From assembly GCF_003515065.1 (NCBI RefSeq), contig NZ_QXGH01000014.1:172199-236198 (forward strand): DNA of 64,000 nt. The letters run 5' to 3'. Below, in pieces: positions 16,963 through 26,476 of the stretch. Positions within the stretch are counted from its first letter, which is position 1. Every line of letters starts with the position of its first letter. Below the pieces are notes generated by a model. It was given only the letters and a program-made list of their open reading frames with translations, had not been told where the DNA came from and did not search any database. Origin of the DNA: Nocardioides immobilis (GTDB taxonomy: Bacteria; Actinomycetota; Actinomycetes; Propionibacteriales; Nocardioidaceae). Both the position numbers and the translations under genes were made by a program.

Positions 16963-18167
16963 TTGGGCTGCTGCCCCTCGGCGCCTGAGGACGGAGCGGG
17001 ACCGGCGTCGCCCTCCGGAGGCGTCATCTCGAGCCGGACACCGAGCAGCCGTACCGGGCGGTCCTTCTCGACGCGGTCGAGCAGGGCGACCGCCTCGGCC
17101 GCCAGCAGGTCCGGATCGGTGGTGGGCTCGGCGAGCTTGTGGCTGCGAGTGAGGGTGAAGAACGGCCGGTAGCGCAGCTTCAGCTCCACCCGGACCGCAG
17201 GGCGGCCCTCGGCCTGGATGTCGGCCACCACCCGACGGGCGATCCGGTCGACCTCGCTCTCGACGTCGGCCCAGTCGGCCAGGTCCTCCTGGAACGTCTC
17301 CTCGCGGCCGTGCCCGCGGGCGACGTACGGCGTCGCGTCGACCTCGCTCGACGCGACTCCGCGTCCCAGCCGGCGCAGCCAGGGCCCCGTCGTCGGGCCG
17401 AGCTGCGCGGCGAGCAGCTCGGGGTCCGCACGCGCGAGGTCCTCGACGGTGACGATCCCGAGCAGCGCCAGCTTGTCTGCGGTCTTCTTGCCGATGCCCC
17501 AGAGCGCGCTGGTCGGGCGGGCGCCCATCTCGTCGTACCAGCTGTCGTCACTGATGACGTAGGTGCCGCGACCGCGCTGCTGGCCACCCGGGCCCGACTC
17601 CTCGCCGATCCCGGCGCCGGCCTCACGCGCCACGGCACCCTCGACCCGCTGCTTGGCGAAGCCCGTAGCGAGCTTCGCCTGGAGCTTGTTGTCGCCGATG
17701 CCGACGGCACTGGCCAGTCGCGTCCGGTCCAGCAGCGTCGTCCGGATGCGCTCGGCGAACACCACCGGGTCGCCGAGGTCGCCGTGGTCGGGCCCGGGTC
17801 CGACGAACGCCTCGTCCCACCCGAGCACCTCGACCAGGACGGGCACCCCGCCCCACTCCAGGCCGCGGAGCACCGCCATCACCTCGGCGCTGGCGGCGTC
17901 GTACGCCCCTGCGTCGACCGGCAGGAAGACCGCCTCCGGGCTGGCGTTGCGCAGCTTGCGGACGGCGAGGCGCAGTGGCATCCCGGAGCCGACGCCATAG
18001 CGGCGGGCCTCGTAAGACGCCGTCGACACCACGCCCCGCTCGGTCGGGTCGCCGCGGCCACCGACGACCACCGGGAGCCCGGCGAGCTCGGGCCTGCGGA
18101 GGACCTCGACCGCGGCGATGAACTGGTCGAGGTCGACGTGCAGCACCCAGCCCGCCGGTCCGGTCAT
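16938..18167 (-). CDS. dinB: DNA polymerase IV (Y-family translesion polymerase)
   Basis: A 409-residue Y-family polymerase. The catalytic aspartate motif appears as HVDLDQFIAAVE near residue 9, the steric-gate region follows, and the second acidic motif is LGWDEAF where DinB proteins usually have SIDEAF. Helix-hairpin-helix motifs occur in the thumb (WGIGKKTADKLALLGI), and the little-finger domain is C-terminal. A Gly/Glu-rich stretch of about 25 residues (residues ~185-212) is inserted before the thumb. The ATG at 18167 gives the expected N-terminus. No SOS box was seen upstream. Confidence 0.92.
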   Translation of the reverse strand: MTGPAGWVLHVDLDQFIAAVEVLRRPELAGLPVVVGGRGDPTERGVVSTASYEARRYGVGSGMPLRLAVRKLRNASPEAVFLPVDAGAYDAASAEVMAVLRGLEWGGVPVLVEVLGWDEAFVGPGPDHGDLGDPVVFAERIRTTLLDRTRLASAVGIGDNKLQAKLATGFAKQRVEGAVAREAGAGIGEESGPGGQQRGRGTYVISDDSWYDEMGARPTSALWGIGKKTADKLALLGIVTVEDLARADPELLAAQLGPTTGPWLRRLGRGVASSEVDATPYVARGHGREETFQEDLADWADVESEVDRIARRVVADIQAEGRPAVRVELKLRYRPFFTLTRSHKLAEPTTDPDLLAAEAVALLDRVEKDRPVRLLGVRLEMTPPEGDAGPAPSSGAEGQQPKNGPIKVD

Positions 18168-18241
18168 GCGTCGATGGTGCCATCCAGCGGCGACGGTCTC
18201 CTGACGGTCGCTGCGCGACCTCCTCGACCAACGGGTGCCCG

Positions 18242-18589
18242 TTACAGCAGCGAGCGGTAGTAGTCGGTGGTCTCCCGGAAGCCGGCGAGCGCGCGGTACC
18301 ACGTGCGGGTGCTGACCCGGCACCGGATACGGCGCACCAACCGGTCGTACTCGTTGCACTCGGCGGTCGTCTCCGAGTCGGTGGGCGGGAACTCCCAGGA
18401 GCCGTCGTAGTGCTCGATGCTGAAGCCGTTGGCCGCGTCGCCCTCGACGTGGACGATCGTGTCCGCGGGTGGCACGTAGGGCTCGGTCAGCGTGGCCGCA
18501 GGGTCGGCCGCTGCGGAGGCGGCGAGACCTCCGACGGCGAGGAGGGCGAGCAGGAGGGCGGCGATGCGCCGCAGGACGAGGTCGGACAT
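18242..18589 (-). CDS. Small secreted protein
   Basis: A 115-residue protein with a Sec signal peptide (RRIAALLLALLAVGGLAASA, cleavage near residue 28) and a mature part of about 87 residues containing two cysteines (AECNEY and RIRCRV), possibly a disulfide. I recognise no family. GGGAGCTCCC precedes the ATG. It lies alone between dinB and the FG-GAP genes; the 148 bases to its right hold no gene. Confidence 0.72.
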   Translation of the reverse strand: MSDLVLRRIAALLLALLAVGGLAASAAADPAATLTEPYVPPADTIVHVEGDAANGFSIEHYDGSWEFPPTDSETTAECNEYDRLVRRIRCRVSTRTWYRALAGFRETTDYYRSLL

Positions 18590-18737
18590 GGGAGCTCCCG
18601 AGGGTCAGGCGCCGGCGAGTTCCGGCGTCGCGACGGGACGTTAGGAGCGCGACCCGACCACGACGTCGCGCCGGCGCCTTCGCTGTGGACGAAGGGACAC
18701 CGGCGCGTTGCCGGTGGACGGTTGCTGGTCCGGGCCG

Positions 18738-20327
18738 CTACTGAGTCGGGTAGTAGTCGACCTGGCAGTAGTCGCCCGAGCAGTCGGGCAGGTCGGCCCA
18801 CTTGGTGGGCGTGTCGATCCCGCCCTCGGCGTCGGCCACTGCCGACCAGACTCCGAAGAAGCTGTAGTCGTCGATATCCACGCTAGTGAACACCAGGTCG
18901 TCGAGCTGGTCGCCGTTGAGGTCGACGGCGGTGACCGCGTCCAGCACGCCGTCGCCGGCGACGCCGTACTGCACGGTGTCGCCCGTCGGCCGCATCGTGG
19001 TGCCGTCGTACTCGTAGAGGACGAAGGTGTCCTCGTAGTAGTTGTCGGTGACGAGGGTGTCCGTGCCGTCGCCGTCGAAGTCGCCGACGGTGTACTCCTC
19101 GTCGTACAGCGCCTCCTCGACCGGCCCGATGCCGCCGATGTCGAACGACGGACCGTCGGCGATCAACGGCACCACGCCGAAGTCGCCGTACCAGTAGTAG
19201 TCGTCGAAGTCGCCGCGGACCAGCGGCTCGTCCGGGACGACCGCGAGCGCGTCGTCGGCGCCGTCTCCGTTGTAGTCACCGACGATCAGCTGGGTGGAGC
19301 CGTACGACGCGTTCGGGAGCGCCGCCCACATCGCCGGCTCCTCGAATCCCTCGCCGGAGTTGCGCATCACCCAGACAGCCACCTGGCTGCGGTGCCGCTG
19401 GCCGTAGGCGGCGATGTCGGTCAGGCCGTCGCCGTCGAAGTCGCCGAAGACGGCCTTGATGCCCTGCACCTTGAACCACAGGTCGAAGTCCTGCGTCTGC
19501 CCGAGCTCGCTGTCCTCGACGTCGAACTGCAACGTGCCGTTGGCGTTGAACCAGGACGCGATGTCGCTGCCGCCATCGCCGTCGAAGTCGGCGACGACGA
19601 GCGTCTCCTCCTGCTGCACCGGCTCCTGGGCCATCTCGAAGGACCCGTCGGCGTTGGTGAGCGTCAGCCGGTTCTCGGTCTCGTCGTAGAAGCGGCCGAC
19701 CACGTCGCCGAGCCCGTCGCCGTTGATGTCGCCGCGGACCGCGCCGCCCTCGGTGGTGGTCGTCGTCTCGGTCGGCTCGGTGGTCTCCTCTCCGCCGCCC
19801 TTCGAGGCGCTGTCCTTGTCGTCGTCGGACCACGGCTGCACCACGAGGAGCGTCACGACCGACGCGATGACCACGATCAGCACGACGGCCAGTGCCACCC
19901 ACAGCCACAGCAGGCTCTTCTTCTGCCGGGGCGGCGTCGGGTACGACGGACCGCCCGCGCTGCCGTACGGCGACCCTGGTGGCGGCCCCTGCGGCGCCCC
20001 GGCGCCGGGCGGCGGGCCGCTGGGTGCCACCTGGCCCGGGCCCGCGTTCGGAGAGACCGGCCGGAACTGGGTCGGCGGTGCCGAGCTCCCGGCCGGCGCG
20101 CCGGAGGACTGCGGTGCCCACGGCGAACGCTGTCCTCCCCCGGCAGGCGGCGCCTGGGCGGGCGGCGCCTGGGCGGGCGGTGCCGAGGGGTTGGGCCACT
20201 GGGGCGACGCCGGCGGCACCTGCCGCCGGTCCGCGGTCCACGCGAACCCGTCCCAACGGCGCTCCCAGCCCGGTCCGTCCGGATACCAACCTGGTGGCGC
20301 TGCCGAGCCCCCGTCACCGTTCGTCAT
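18738..20327 (-). CDS. FG-GAP/VCBS-repeat membrane protein with N-terminal DUF2510 domain
   Basis: A 529-residue protein with four parts. First is a DUF2510 domain at the N-terminus (PPGWYPDGPGWERRWDGFAW). Next is a long Pro/Gly/Ala-rich linker, then one transmembrane helix (LLWLWVALAVVLIVVIASVV). Last is an extracytoplasmic region with six calcium-loop repeats, such as DINGDGLGDV, DFDGDGGSDI, DFDGDGLTDI and DYNGDGADDA, which would form an integrin-alpha-like beta-propeller. Two cysteines lie near the C-terminus (DCSGDYC). The adjacent gene encodes a paralogue. Likely role is surface adhesion or sensing; the ligand is unknown. Confidence 0.85.
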   Translation of the reverse strand: MTNGDGGSAAPPGWYPDGPGWERRWDGFAWTADRRQVPPASPQWPNPSAPPAQAPPAQAPPAGGGQRSPWAPQSSGAPAGSSAPPTQFRPVSPNAGPGQVAPSGPPPGAGAPQGPPPGSPYGSAGGPSYPTPPRQKKSLLWLWVALAVVLIVVIASVVTLLVVQPWSDDDKDSASKGGGEETTEPTETTTTTEGGAVRGDINGDGLGDVVGRFYDETENRLTLTNADGSFEMAQEPVQQEETLVVADFDGDGGSDIASWFNANGTLQFDVEDSELGQTQDFDLWFKVQGIKAVFGDFDGDGLTDIAAYGQRHRSQVAVWVMRNSGEGFEEPAMWAALPNASYGSTQLIVGDYNGDGADDALAVVPDEPLVRGDFDDYYWYGDFGVVPLIADGPSFDIGGIGPVEEALYDEEYTVGDFDGDGTDTLVTDNYYEDTFVLYEYDGTTMRPTGDTVQYGVAGDGVLDAVTAVDLNGDQLDDLVFTSVDIDDYSFFGVWSAVADAEGGIDTPTKWADLPDCSGDYCQVDYYPTQ

Positions 20328-20378
20328 GGCGAGATCGTCCCACGCCCCGCGGTCCGACAAGCAGCAGATGCAGTGGTC

Positions 20379-21899
20379 TCAGTAGCTGTTCTGGAAGTAG
20401 AACGAGCACGCGCGCGCCCGGCACCGCGGCGTCGGCGCCCACACGTCACGCGGGTCGACGGACGGACGCCCGAGGCTCAGCACCCGGAACCCGCCGTACT
20501 CCCGACCGCGGCCGGCGTACGTGGTGTAGACGACGTCGTCGTCCCGATCGCCGTCGACGTCGGACACGACGGCGTCGACGATCTCGCCGTCGCCGTCGCC
20601 CCGCGCCGCAATCCGCCGATCGAGCACCAGGCGCTCCCCGTCATGGCGCAGCCCCGTGACCTCGATCCCACGACGGCCGGCACCGATCAGCAGCACCCGC
20701 GGCGTCCCGTCGCCCGTGAAGTCGCCGACCACCGCCTCGGCGTCGTCGGCGAAGGCGGTGGGGCGCTCGAGCGGTCCGGGGATGAACGCGCTGCCCGTCG
20801 ACAACAGGAACGAGAAGCCGAACCTGACCGGGTCCCTCCGCTGCCGCGTGCCGTCCATCGGCACCCGGACCGCGAGGTCGGTGAGACCGTCACCGGTGAA
20901 GTCGGCCGGGAGCACTGTGGTCAGCGCGTAGGTCGTGCTCGGGACCCGCATCCACTCCTCCGGTGCGGAGAACCGGCCGTCGTCGTTGCGGATCACCCAG
21001 ACCGACACGGTGCCCGGGTGCTCCACGCCGTAGGCGACCAGGTCGACGGCGCCGTCGCCGTCGAAGTCGCCGGGCTTCAGGGTGACGAACGGCTGGCGCT
21101 CGTCGAGCCGGAGCCGGAGGTTGAGCTCGCGGAAGTCCATGTCCTCGGACGTGATCGTGAGACCGCCCCCCAGCTGGTAGCTCCAGGAGATCTCGTCCAG
21201 CGCCCCGTCGCCGTCGAAGTCCGCCCACGTCCGGTCGTCGAAGGCCGCCGCCGGCTCACGGCCGACCTTGAACGAGGTCCCCGTGCTCGACAGCACCACC
21301 CGGTCGATGATGTCGCCCGACCCGATGACGGCGGCAGCGTCGCCGTACCCGTCGCCGTTGAGGTCCGCGGTCACCGGTCCCGACGCGCCCGGAGGCGTCG
21401 GCGTCGCGCTGACCTCCGGCTCGGACGGGACGGGCTCCGGCTCGGTGGACTGCTCGCCCTGGTCCGACGGCGCGGAGTCGCGCGGCTCTGCCGTGGTGTC
21501 GCGATCGCTGCTCGGGTCGTCGTCCCACGGCTGGACGACGGCCAGCGTCGCGGCGGAGCCGACGACGAGGACGGCCACCGCGGCGAGGGTCACCCAGAGC
21601 CAGGCCAGGCTCCGTCGTACCGGAGGAATCGGGAAGTACGGCGACGCGGGCGGGGGTGGCGGCGGAGGCGGCGGCGCTGCCTCGACCGGCTCAGGGGCCA
21701 CCGGCTCGGGCACGACCGGATCGGGCGCCACCGGTTGGGGGGCCCGGGCGCGCGGCGGTTGGGCCGGCCACTCCCCCGGCTGGACGGTCTGCAGCTGGTC
21801 CGGGGTGGAGACCTGTCCGGGCGGTGCCACCGGGCGCGGTGGAGGCCGCGTGGGATCGTCGTCCGGCGTGGGTACCCCGGGCGGTTGCTCGCTGCTCAC
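20379..21899 (-). CDS. FG-GAP/VCBS-repeat membrane protein (paralogue of the downstream gene)
   Basis: A protein of about 506 residues lying 51 bases upstream of a paralogue in the same direction. It has a Pro-rich N-terminal region with nine consecutive prolines, one transmembrane helix (LAWLWVTLAAVAVLVVGSAA), a Ser/Glu/Pro linker, and six repeats of the DxDGDG type (DLNGDGYGDA, DFDGDGALDE, DFDGDGAVDL, DFTGDGLTDL and others). It lacks the DUF2510 domain of its neighbour. A GTG at 21899 has GGAAGG nine bases upstream and is preferred; an ATG three codons earlier is in frame. Confidence 0.83.
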   Translation of the reverse strand: MSSEQPPGVPTPDDDPTRPPPRPVAPPGQVSTPDQLQTVQPGEWPAQPPRARAPQPVAPDPVVPEPVAPEPVEAAPPPPPPPPPASPYFPIPPVRRSLAWLWVTLAAVAVLVVGSAATLAVVQPWDDDPSSDRDTTAEPRDSAPSDQGEQSTEPEPVPSEPEVSATPTPPGASGPVTADLNGDGYGDAAAVIGSGDIIDRVVLSSTGTSFKVGREPAAAFDDRTWADFDGDGALDEISWSYQLGGGLTITSEDMDFRELNLRLRLDERQPFVTLKPGDFDGDGAVDLVAYGVEHPGTVSVWVIRNDDGRFSAPEEWMRVPSTTYALTTVLPADFTGDGLTDLAVRVPMDGTRQRRDPVRFGFSFLLSTGSAFIPGPLERPTAFADDAEAVVGDFTGDGTPRVLLIGAGRRGIEVTGLRHDGERLVLDRRIAARGDGDGEIVDAVVSDVDGDRDDDVVYTTYAGRGREYGGFRVLSLGRPSVDPRDVWAPTPRCRARACSFYFQNSY

Positions 21900-21998
21900 G
21901 GGCGGCATCCTTCCACTCGGAGGCCGGCACGAACCCACCCCCTTGTGGCGACGGTCACCAGGCGGAAGGATCAGCGGCCCACGACGAAAGGTGCTCAC

Positions 21999-23435
21999 GT
22001 GGTCTCACTGCCCAAGCCTCGGCCGATCGACCCGCCCTCGGCGGCCTTCCTCCTCGCTGAGAGCAAGAACCAGCCGATGCACGTCGGCGGGCTCCAGCTC
22101 TTCGAGAAGCCGGAGGACGCGGGGCCGGACTTCGTCCGCGAGCTCTTCGACCTCGCGATCTCGAGCGGCGACGAGGTGAGGCCCCTCTTCCTCAAGCACC
22201 CCTACCGCTCCGTCAAGACCGCGGGCCAGCTCTTCTGGCGGGAGGACGAGCAGTTCGACATCGAGCACCACGTCCGCCACAACGCCCTGCCGAGCCCCGG
22301 CCGGATCCGCGAGCTCCTGGAGCTGTGCTCGCGCCTGCACAGCACCCGGCTCGACTGGGAGCGCCCGCTGTGGGAGGCCCACCTGATCGAGGGCCTCGCC
22401 GACGGCCGGGTCGCGATGTACACCAAGATCCACCACGGTCTCGTCGACGGCATCTCGGCGATGCGGCTGATGCAGAGCACCCTGTCGACCAATCCCGACG
22501 ATCGCGACATGGCCGCGCCGTGGGCGAAGCGGCCGGCCCCCTCCCGCCCGAAGCCCGAGCCGGAGACTCCGATGGCCGAGGCCGCGCGCGGTCTGGCCGG
22601 GCTCCCCGCCGACGCGCTCCGGACGGCGCTCGGCGTCACCGCGGAGGCTGCCGGCATGCCGGGCGCGCTGATCAAGACGCTCTCCAAGGGCATGCGCAAC
22701 GAGACGTCGACGATGTCGCTGCACACCCCGCGCACGATGTTCAACCGCAACATCACCAGTGCGCGGCGGTTCGCGGCGCAGGACTGGCCGATCGAGCGGC
22801 TCCGGGCGATCGGCAAGGCGACCGGGTCGACGATCAACGACGTGGTGCTCGCGATGTGCGGCGGCGCGATCCGCACCTACCTCATCGAGCACGACGCGCT
22901 CCCCGACGCGCCGCTGGTGGCGATGGTCCCGATCGGGCTCAAGGCGAAGGAGTCCCACCTGCCGTCGGCCGAGGGCGGCAACGCGGTCGGCGCTGTGATG
23001 GCCCGGCTCGGCACCGACCAGGCCGACCCCGCCGACCGGCTCAAGGCGGTCCAGAAGTCGATGAAGGACGGCAAGGACGCGCTCAAGTCGCTCACCCCGG
23101 TCCAGATCCTCGCGATGAGCGCGATCGGCCAGGCGCCGGCACTGCTCGGTCCGGCACTGAAGATGCAGGGCATCATCCGGTCGCCGTACAACCTGATCAT
23201 CAGCAACGTCCCCGGCCCCCGCTCCACCCACTACTGGAACGGCGCCAAGCTGGTCGGCAACTACCCGCTGTCGATCCCGATCAACGGCATGGCGCTCAAC
23301 ATCACCTGCACGTCGTACGACGGCAACATGGGCTTCGGTCTCACCGGCTGCCGGCGGACCGTGCCGCACCTGCAGCGGCTGCTGACCTTCCTCGACGACG
23401 AGATCGGCGCGCTGGAGAAGGCGGCGGGGATCTAG
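21999..23435 (+). CDS. Wax ester synthase/diacylglycerol acyltransferase (WS/DGAT)
   Basis: A 478-residue bifunctional acyltransferase that makes triacylglycerol or wax esters from acyl-CoA for storage lipid. The catalytic HHxxxDG motif is present as HHGLVDG (residues 145-151). Other family marks are the PLWEAHLIEGL segment just before it, the NDVVLAMCGGAIR block and the ISNVPGPR block near the C-terminus. The length is typical. The GTG at 21999 follows GAAAGG. It overlaps the convergent methyltransferase gene by 4 bases. Confidence 0.94.
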   Translation: MVSLPKPRPIDPPSAAFLLAESKNQPMHVGGLQLFEKPEDAGPDFVRELFDLAISSGDEVRPLFLKHPYRSVKTAGQLFWREDEQFDIEHHVRHNALPSPGRIRELLELCSRLHSTRLDWERPLWEAHLIEGLADGRVAMYTKIHHGLVDGISAMRLMQSTLSTNPDDRDMAAPWAKRPAPSRPKPEPETPMAEAARGLAGLPADALRTALGVTAEAAGMPGALIKTLSKGMRNETSTMSLHTPRTMFNRNITSARRFAAQDWPIERLRAIGKATGSTINDVVLAMCGGAIRTYLIEHDALPDAPLVAMVPIGLKAKESHLPSAEGGNAVGAVMARLGTDQADPADRLKAVQKSMKDGKDALKSLTPVQILAMSAIGQAPALLGPALKMQGIIRSPYNLIISNVPGPRSTHYWNGAKLVGNYPLSIPINGMALNITCTSYDGNMGFGLTGCRRTVPHLQRLLTFLDDEIGALEKAAGI

Positions 23436-24634
23436 CTGTCCGCCCGCCGCGCTTGTCGGGGCGCCTCGACAAGCTCGGCGTACGTCGCTCCCTCGACTCG
23501 CGCAGCGACGGCCTGCAGCCGGGCGCGGGTGATGTCGGCGACGGTGCGGTAGCCGGCCAGGTCCGCGTTGGAGCCCGCACGCACCGGCTCGGCGAGGTTG
23601 ATCGAGAGGCAGGTACGGCGCCCGCCGTCCGCTGCGTTGGCCAGCGCGACCGCGTGCCCGGTCGTCCCGCTGCCGGCGAAGTAGTCGAGCACCCGGACGT
23701 CGTCCGGCATCGTGTCGAGGATTCGCCGCACCAGCCCGGTCGGCTTCGGCGACTCGAAGACGTGGCCGAGGACGTCCTTGAGCTCCGCGACGGCGGTGTC
23801 GGTGGAGCCGATCTCCTCGGCGAGCCAGATCGTGCGTAGCTTCTTGCGGCGCGCGCCGCCGGTCGGATGCCGCCAGTCGCGCTGGAAGACGTCGATCCGA
23901 TCGCCGGCCACTCCCCGGACGCGTCGGCAGACGAGGTCGTCAGGGCGCTCGTCGATCCGCGGCCGGGACCAGCGCCAGACCGCGGGCGAACCGTCGCCGA
24001 AGACCGGCTTGATCTCGACCGCGCCCGGGAACGGCGTCGTCCGCACCTCGCCGGTGTCGGGGTCGCCCCAGATCGCGAAGTGCAGGGTCGGCGCGGTCAG
24101 CGGGTTGAACTTCTTGTTGGTGTTGCGCAGCGGCAGCCGCCGGTAGCGACGGCCGTCCTCGGCCACGAGCGGGAAGTCGGCCTCGACCACCAGGTCGGCG
24201 CTCGACGCGTCGAGCACGCACTTCCGCGGGTCCTTGGCGTAGGCCAGCAGGTACTCGTGCGAGGTCGCGAAGCCGCTCCCCAGCTGCCGTCCCTTGGGGT
24301 TGAGGTTGACGACGATCTGCGCGAGGAAGGCCTGCTCGCCGTAGATCTCGTCCATCAGCAGCCGCAGGTGCGCGGCCTCGTGGTCGTCGATGCTGACGAA
24401 GACCGCGCCGGTGTCGGCCAGCACCCGCCGTCCGGCCTCCAGCCGCGGTCGCATCATCGCGGTCCACGCCTGGTGCCCGGCGAAGCGGTCGCGATAGGCG
24501 AAGGCGCTGCCGGTGTTGTAGGGCGGGTCGATGTAGATCAGGTCGTACGACGCCGCAGGCAGGCCGGCGAGCACCGCGAGGTTGTCGCCCTCGGTGAAGG
24601 AGTTGCAGGGACCCGTCGACACGCGACCCATCAT
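23432..24634 (-). CDS. Site-specific DNA methyltransferase (adenine-specific, type III Mod-like), orphan
   Basis: A 400-residue DNA methyltransferase with the catalytic motif IV DPPY (residues 36-39, in YIDPPYNTGS) near the N-terminus and the S-adenosylmethionine motif I (DYFAGSGTTGHAV) near the C-terminus. This order is that of beta-class amino-methyltransferases, which include N6-adenine type III Mod subunits. The central ~200 residues would be the target-recognition region. No restriction endonuclease or Res-like helicase gene is nearby, so it looks like an orphan methylase. Start at ATG 24634 or the adjacent ATG 24631. Confidence 0.88.
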   Translation of the reverse strand: MMGRVSTGPCNSFTEGDNLAVLAGLPAASYDLIYIDPPYNTGSAFAYRDRFAGHQAWTAMMRPRLEAGRRVLADTGAVFVSIDDHEAAHLRLLMDEIYGEQAFLAQIVVNLNPKGRQLGSGFATSHEYLLAYAKDPRKCVLDASSADLVVEADFPLVAEDGRRYRRLPLRNTNKKFNPLTAPTLHFAIWGDPDTGEVRTTPFPGAVEIKPVFGDGSPAVWRWSRPRIDERPDDLVCRRVRGVAGDRIDVFQRDWRHPTGGARRKKLRTIWLAEEIGSTDTAVAELKDVLGHVFESPKPTGLVRRILDTMPDDVRVLDYFAGSGTTGHAVALANAADGGRRTCLSINLAEPVRAGSNADLAGYRTVADITRARLQAVAARVEGATYAELVEAPRQARRADS

Positions 24635-24671
24635 CCCGGACAGGACCGTCAGATTTCTTAACCTGGGACCC

Positions 24672-25937
24672 ATGCGTCCTCGGCTGCCGGAACTGCTCGT
24701 GCTCGCACTCCTGGCGACCGCTGGCGCGCTGGTCTTCGTCGACTCGGACCCGTCCGACCCGCCCGAGCCGCCCGCCGCCGAGCAGGCAGCCGCTCCCGAG
24801 GTCGCGCCCGCCCCGGACCCCGACGACCCCCACACCTGGCAGACCTCCGACCAGGTCCCGGGAGAGATCGCACCCGACCTGGTGCCCGGCCAGCGGGTGG
24901 TCCTCGGCCGGACCAAGCGGTACAGCTACCAGCCGTCGCCCGGCGTGAGCGTGACCGCGTGGGACGCGCGGACCCAGCGCGGACCGGTGCACTACTTCGT
25001 GACCCGGGTCAACTGGACGACGCCGGGCCTGACGATCGACTACGCGCACGGCAAGCGGGTCCGTCGTACGCAGACGGTCACCGAGATGATCTCCGGCACG
25101 CCCGACGTCGTCGCCGGCATCAACGGCGACTTCTTCGACATCAGTGACACCGGGGCGCCGCTCGGCGTCGGCCACGAGCACGGCGGCAGGCTCTGGCACG
25201 CCATCGACGACGGGTGGAACAACGCGCTGTCGGTCAACACCAACGGCAAGTGGCACGTCGGCGAGCTGCCGATGGTCGCCTGGGTGGCGCGGCATCCCGA
25301 GATCGTGGTCACCAACTACAACTCGCCGCGGGTCAAGATCGGCGGCACCGGCATCTACGACTGGCGGTTCGGCCGTGCGGCGGGCTACGGCTGGACCGAC
25401 AGGCAGCGTCGGCAGGTGCGGCTGGTGCAGATCGTCGACGGCAAGGTGGTCCGCAACGTCGATCGCCTGCCCGACGACGTCGGCATCAAGGGCACGTTCC
25501 TCATCGCGCGCGGCGACAAGGCCGAGGACAAGCTGCAGGCGCTCAGGGTCGGTACGTCGCTCCGGGTCCGGCACCGCCTCGACGGTCCGATCGCGATGGC
25601 CCTCACCGGCAACTCCCTGCTGCTCAAGAAGCGGCAGCTGCTGGTCTCCGACGACGGCGAGATGCACCCGCGTACGGCGGTCGGCGTCGATCGCGACACC
25701 AAGCAGCTGATCTTCCTCGTGGTCGACGGGCGCCAGGACTTCAGCCGCGGCTACACGATGTGGGAGACCGCCAAGATGCTGAAGCGGCTCGGCGCCGAGG
25801 ACGCGCTCAACCTCGACGGCGGCGGGTCCACCACCCTCGCGGCGGTCCGTCGCGGCCGGCTCCGGGTCCTCAACTCGCCCTCGGACGGCGCGCAGCGCGC
25901 GGTGCCCAACGGGCTCGAGGTCACCTACAGCCCCTAG
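24672..25937 (+). CDS. Phosphodiester glycosidase family (NAGPA-like) exported protein
   Basis: A 421-residue protein with an N-terminal signal/anchor (PELLVLALLATAGALVFVDS) and an acidic Pro-rich linker. It ends in the NAGPA domain: GINGDFFDISDTGAPLGV, the acidic NLDGGGSTTLA motif near the end and FLVVDGRQDFSRGYTMWE between them. Family enzymes cleave sugar phosphodiesters, in bacteria probably from cell-wall or exopolysaccharide material. The ATG at 24672 matches the signal sequence. It is divergent from the DNA methyltransferase (37 bases) and overlaps the convergent lipoprotein gene by 4 bases. Confidence 0.88.
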   Translation: MRPRLPELLVLALLATAGALVFVDSDPSDPPEPPAAEQAAAPEVAPAPDPDDPHTWQTSDQVPGEIAPDLVPGQRVVLGRTKRYSYQPSPGVSVTAWDARTQRGPVHYFVTRVNWTTPGLTIDYAHGKRVRRTQTVTEMISGTPDVVAGINGDFFDISDTGAPLGVGHEHGGRLWHAIDDGWNNALSVNTNGKWHVGELPMVAWVARHPEIVVTNYNSPRVKIGGTGIYDWRFGRAAGYGWTDRQRRQVRLVQIVDGKVVRNVDRLPDDVGIKGTFLIARGDKAEDKLQALRVGTSLRVRHRLDGPIAMALTGNSLLLKKRQLLVSDDGEMHPRTAVGVDRDTKQLIFLVVDGRQDFSRGYTMWETAKMLKRLGAEDALNLDGGGSTTLAAVRRGRLRVLNSPSDGAQRAVPNGLEVTYSP

Positions 25938-26410
25938 CGCGGCAGGTCGAGCACCGCGACGCTGGTCACGGGTGCGAAGCACTCCTGGTGCGGGTTGACG
26001 ACCTTGCCGGGCGTGACGACGAACGCCTCGCCGTCGGTCGTGACGGTGGCCGAGGGCGGCTCGTCGCACGAGATCTCGATGACGGCGAGGCCCAGCACCC
26101 GGTCGTCGGCCAGCGGGTGCGCGTCGATCGCGTCGGTGAGGTCCCCGACGAACGGCGAGGAGTCGAACTGCCTCAGGTAGCGCTCGAGGTCCTGGTCGTC
26201 CTGGATCACCGTCGCCGTCGCCGCCACGTCGCCGTCGACAGCGGAGCCGGAGACGATGTCGACGACCTGCGGGTCGGCCGAGTCCGTCTGGCCCTGGGTC
26301 GTCCGGCCCTGGGTCGCCGGGTCGTCCGCGCGGTCGTCGGGCTCCTCGCCGCACGCCGTCAGCGCGGTGAGTGCGGTGAGGACGAACAGGGATCCGACCA
26401 AGCGCCTCAT
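25934..26410 (-). CDS. Lipoprotein of unknown function
   Basis: A 158-residue protein with a lipoprotein signal (VLTALTALTAC, lipid-modified Cys at residue 20), then an Asp/Thr/Gln-rich linker and a mature domain with two cysteines. No family is recognised. The ATG at 26410 fits the signal peptide; an in-frame start 13 codons earlier would bury it. Confidence 0.78.
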   Translation of the reverse strand: MRRLVGSLFVLTALTALTACGEEPDDRADDPATQGRTTQGQTDSADPQVVDIVSGSAVDGDVAATATVIQDDQDLERYLRQFDSSPFVGDLTDAIDAHPLADDRVLGLAVIEISCDEPPSATVTTDGEAFVVTPGKVVNPHQECFAPVTSVAVLDLPR

Positions 26411-26476
26411 GATGAGTGGGACGGTAGCGCGCAGGTGCCGGTTCCTCACCCGTCCTCAACCGGCAGACTGGGCCGC

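Noticed and set aside
18738..21899. Apparent repeated DNA blocks in the FG-GAP genes that might suggest a tandem array.
   Set aside because: The similarity is explained by repeated DxDGDG protein motifs; the spacing is irregular and there are no near-identical DNA units.
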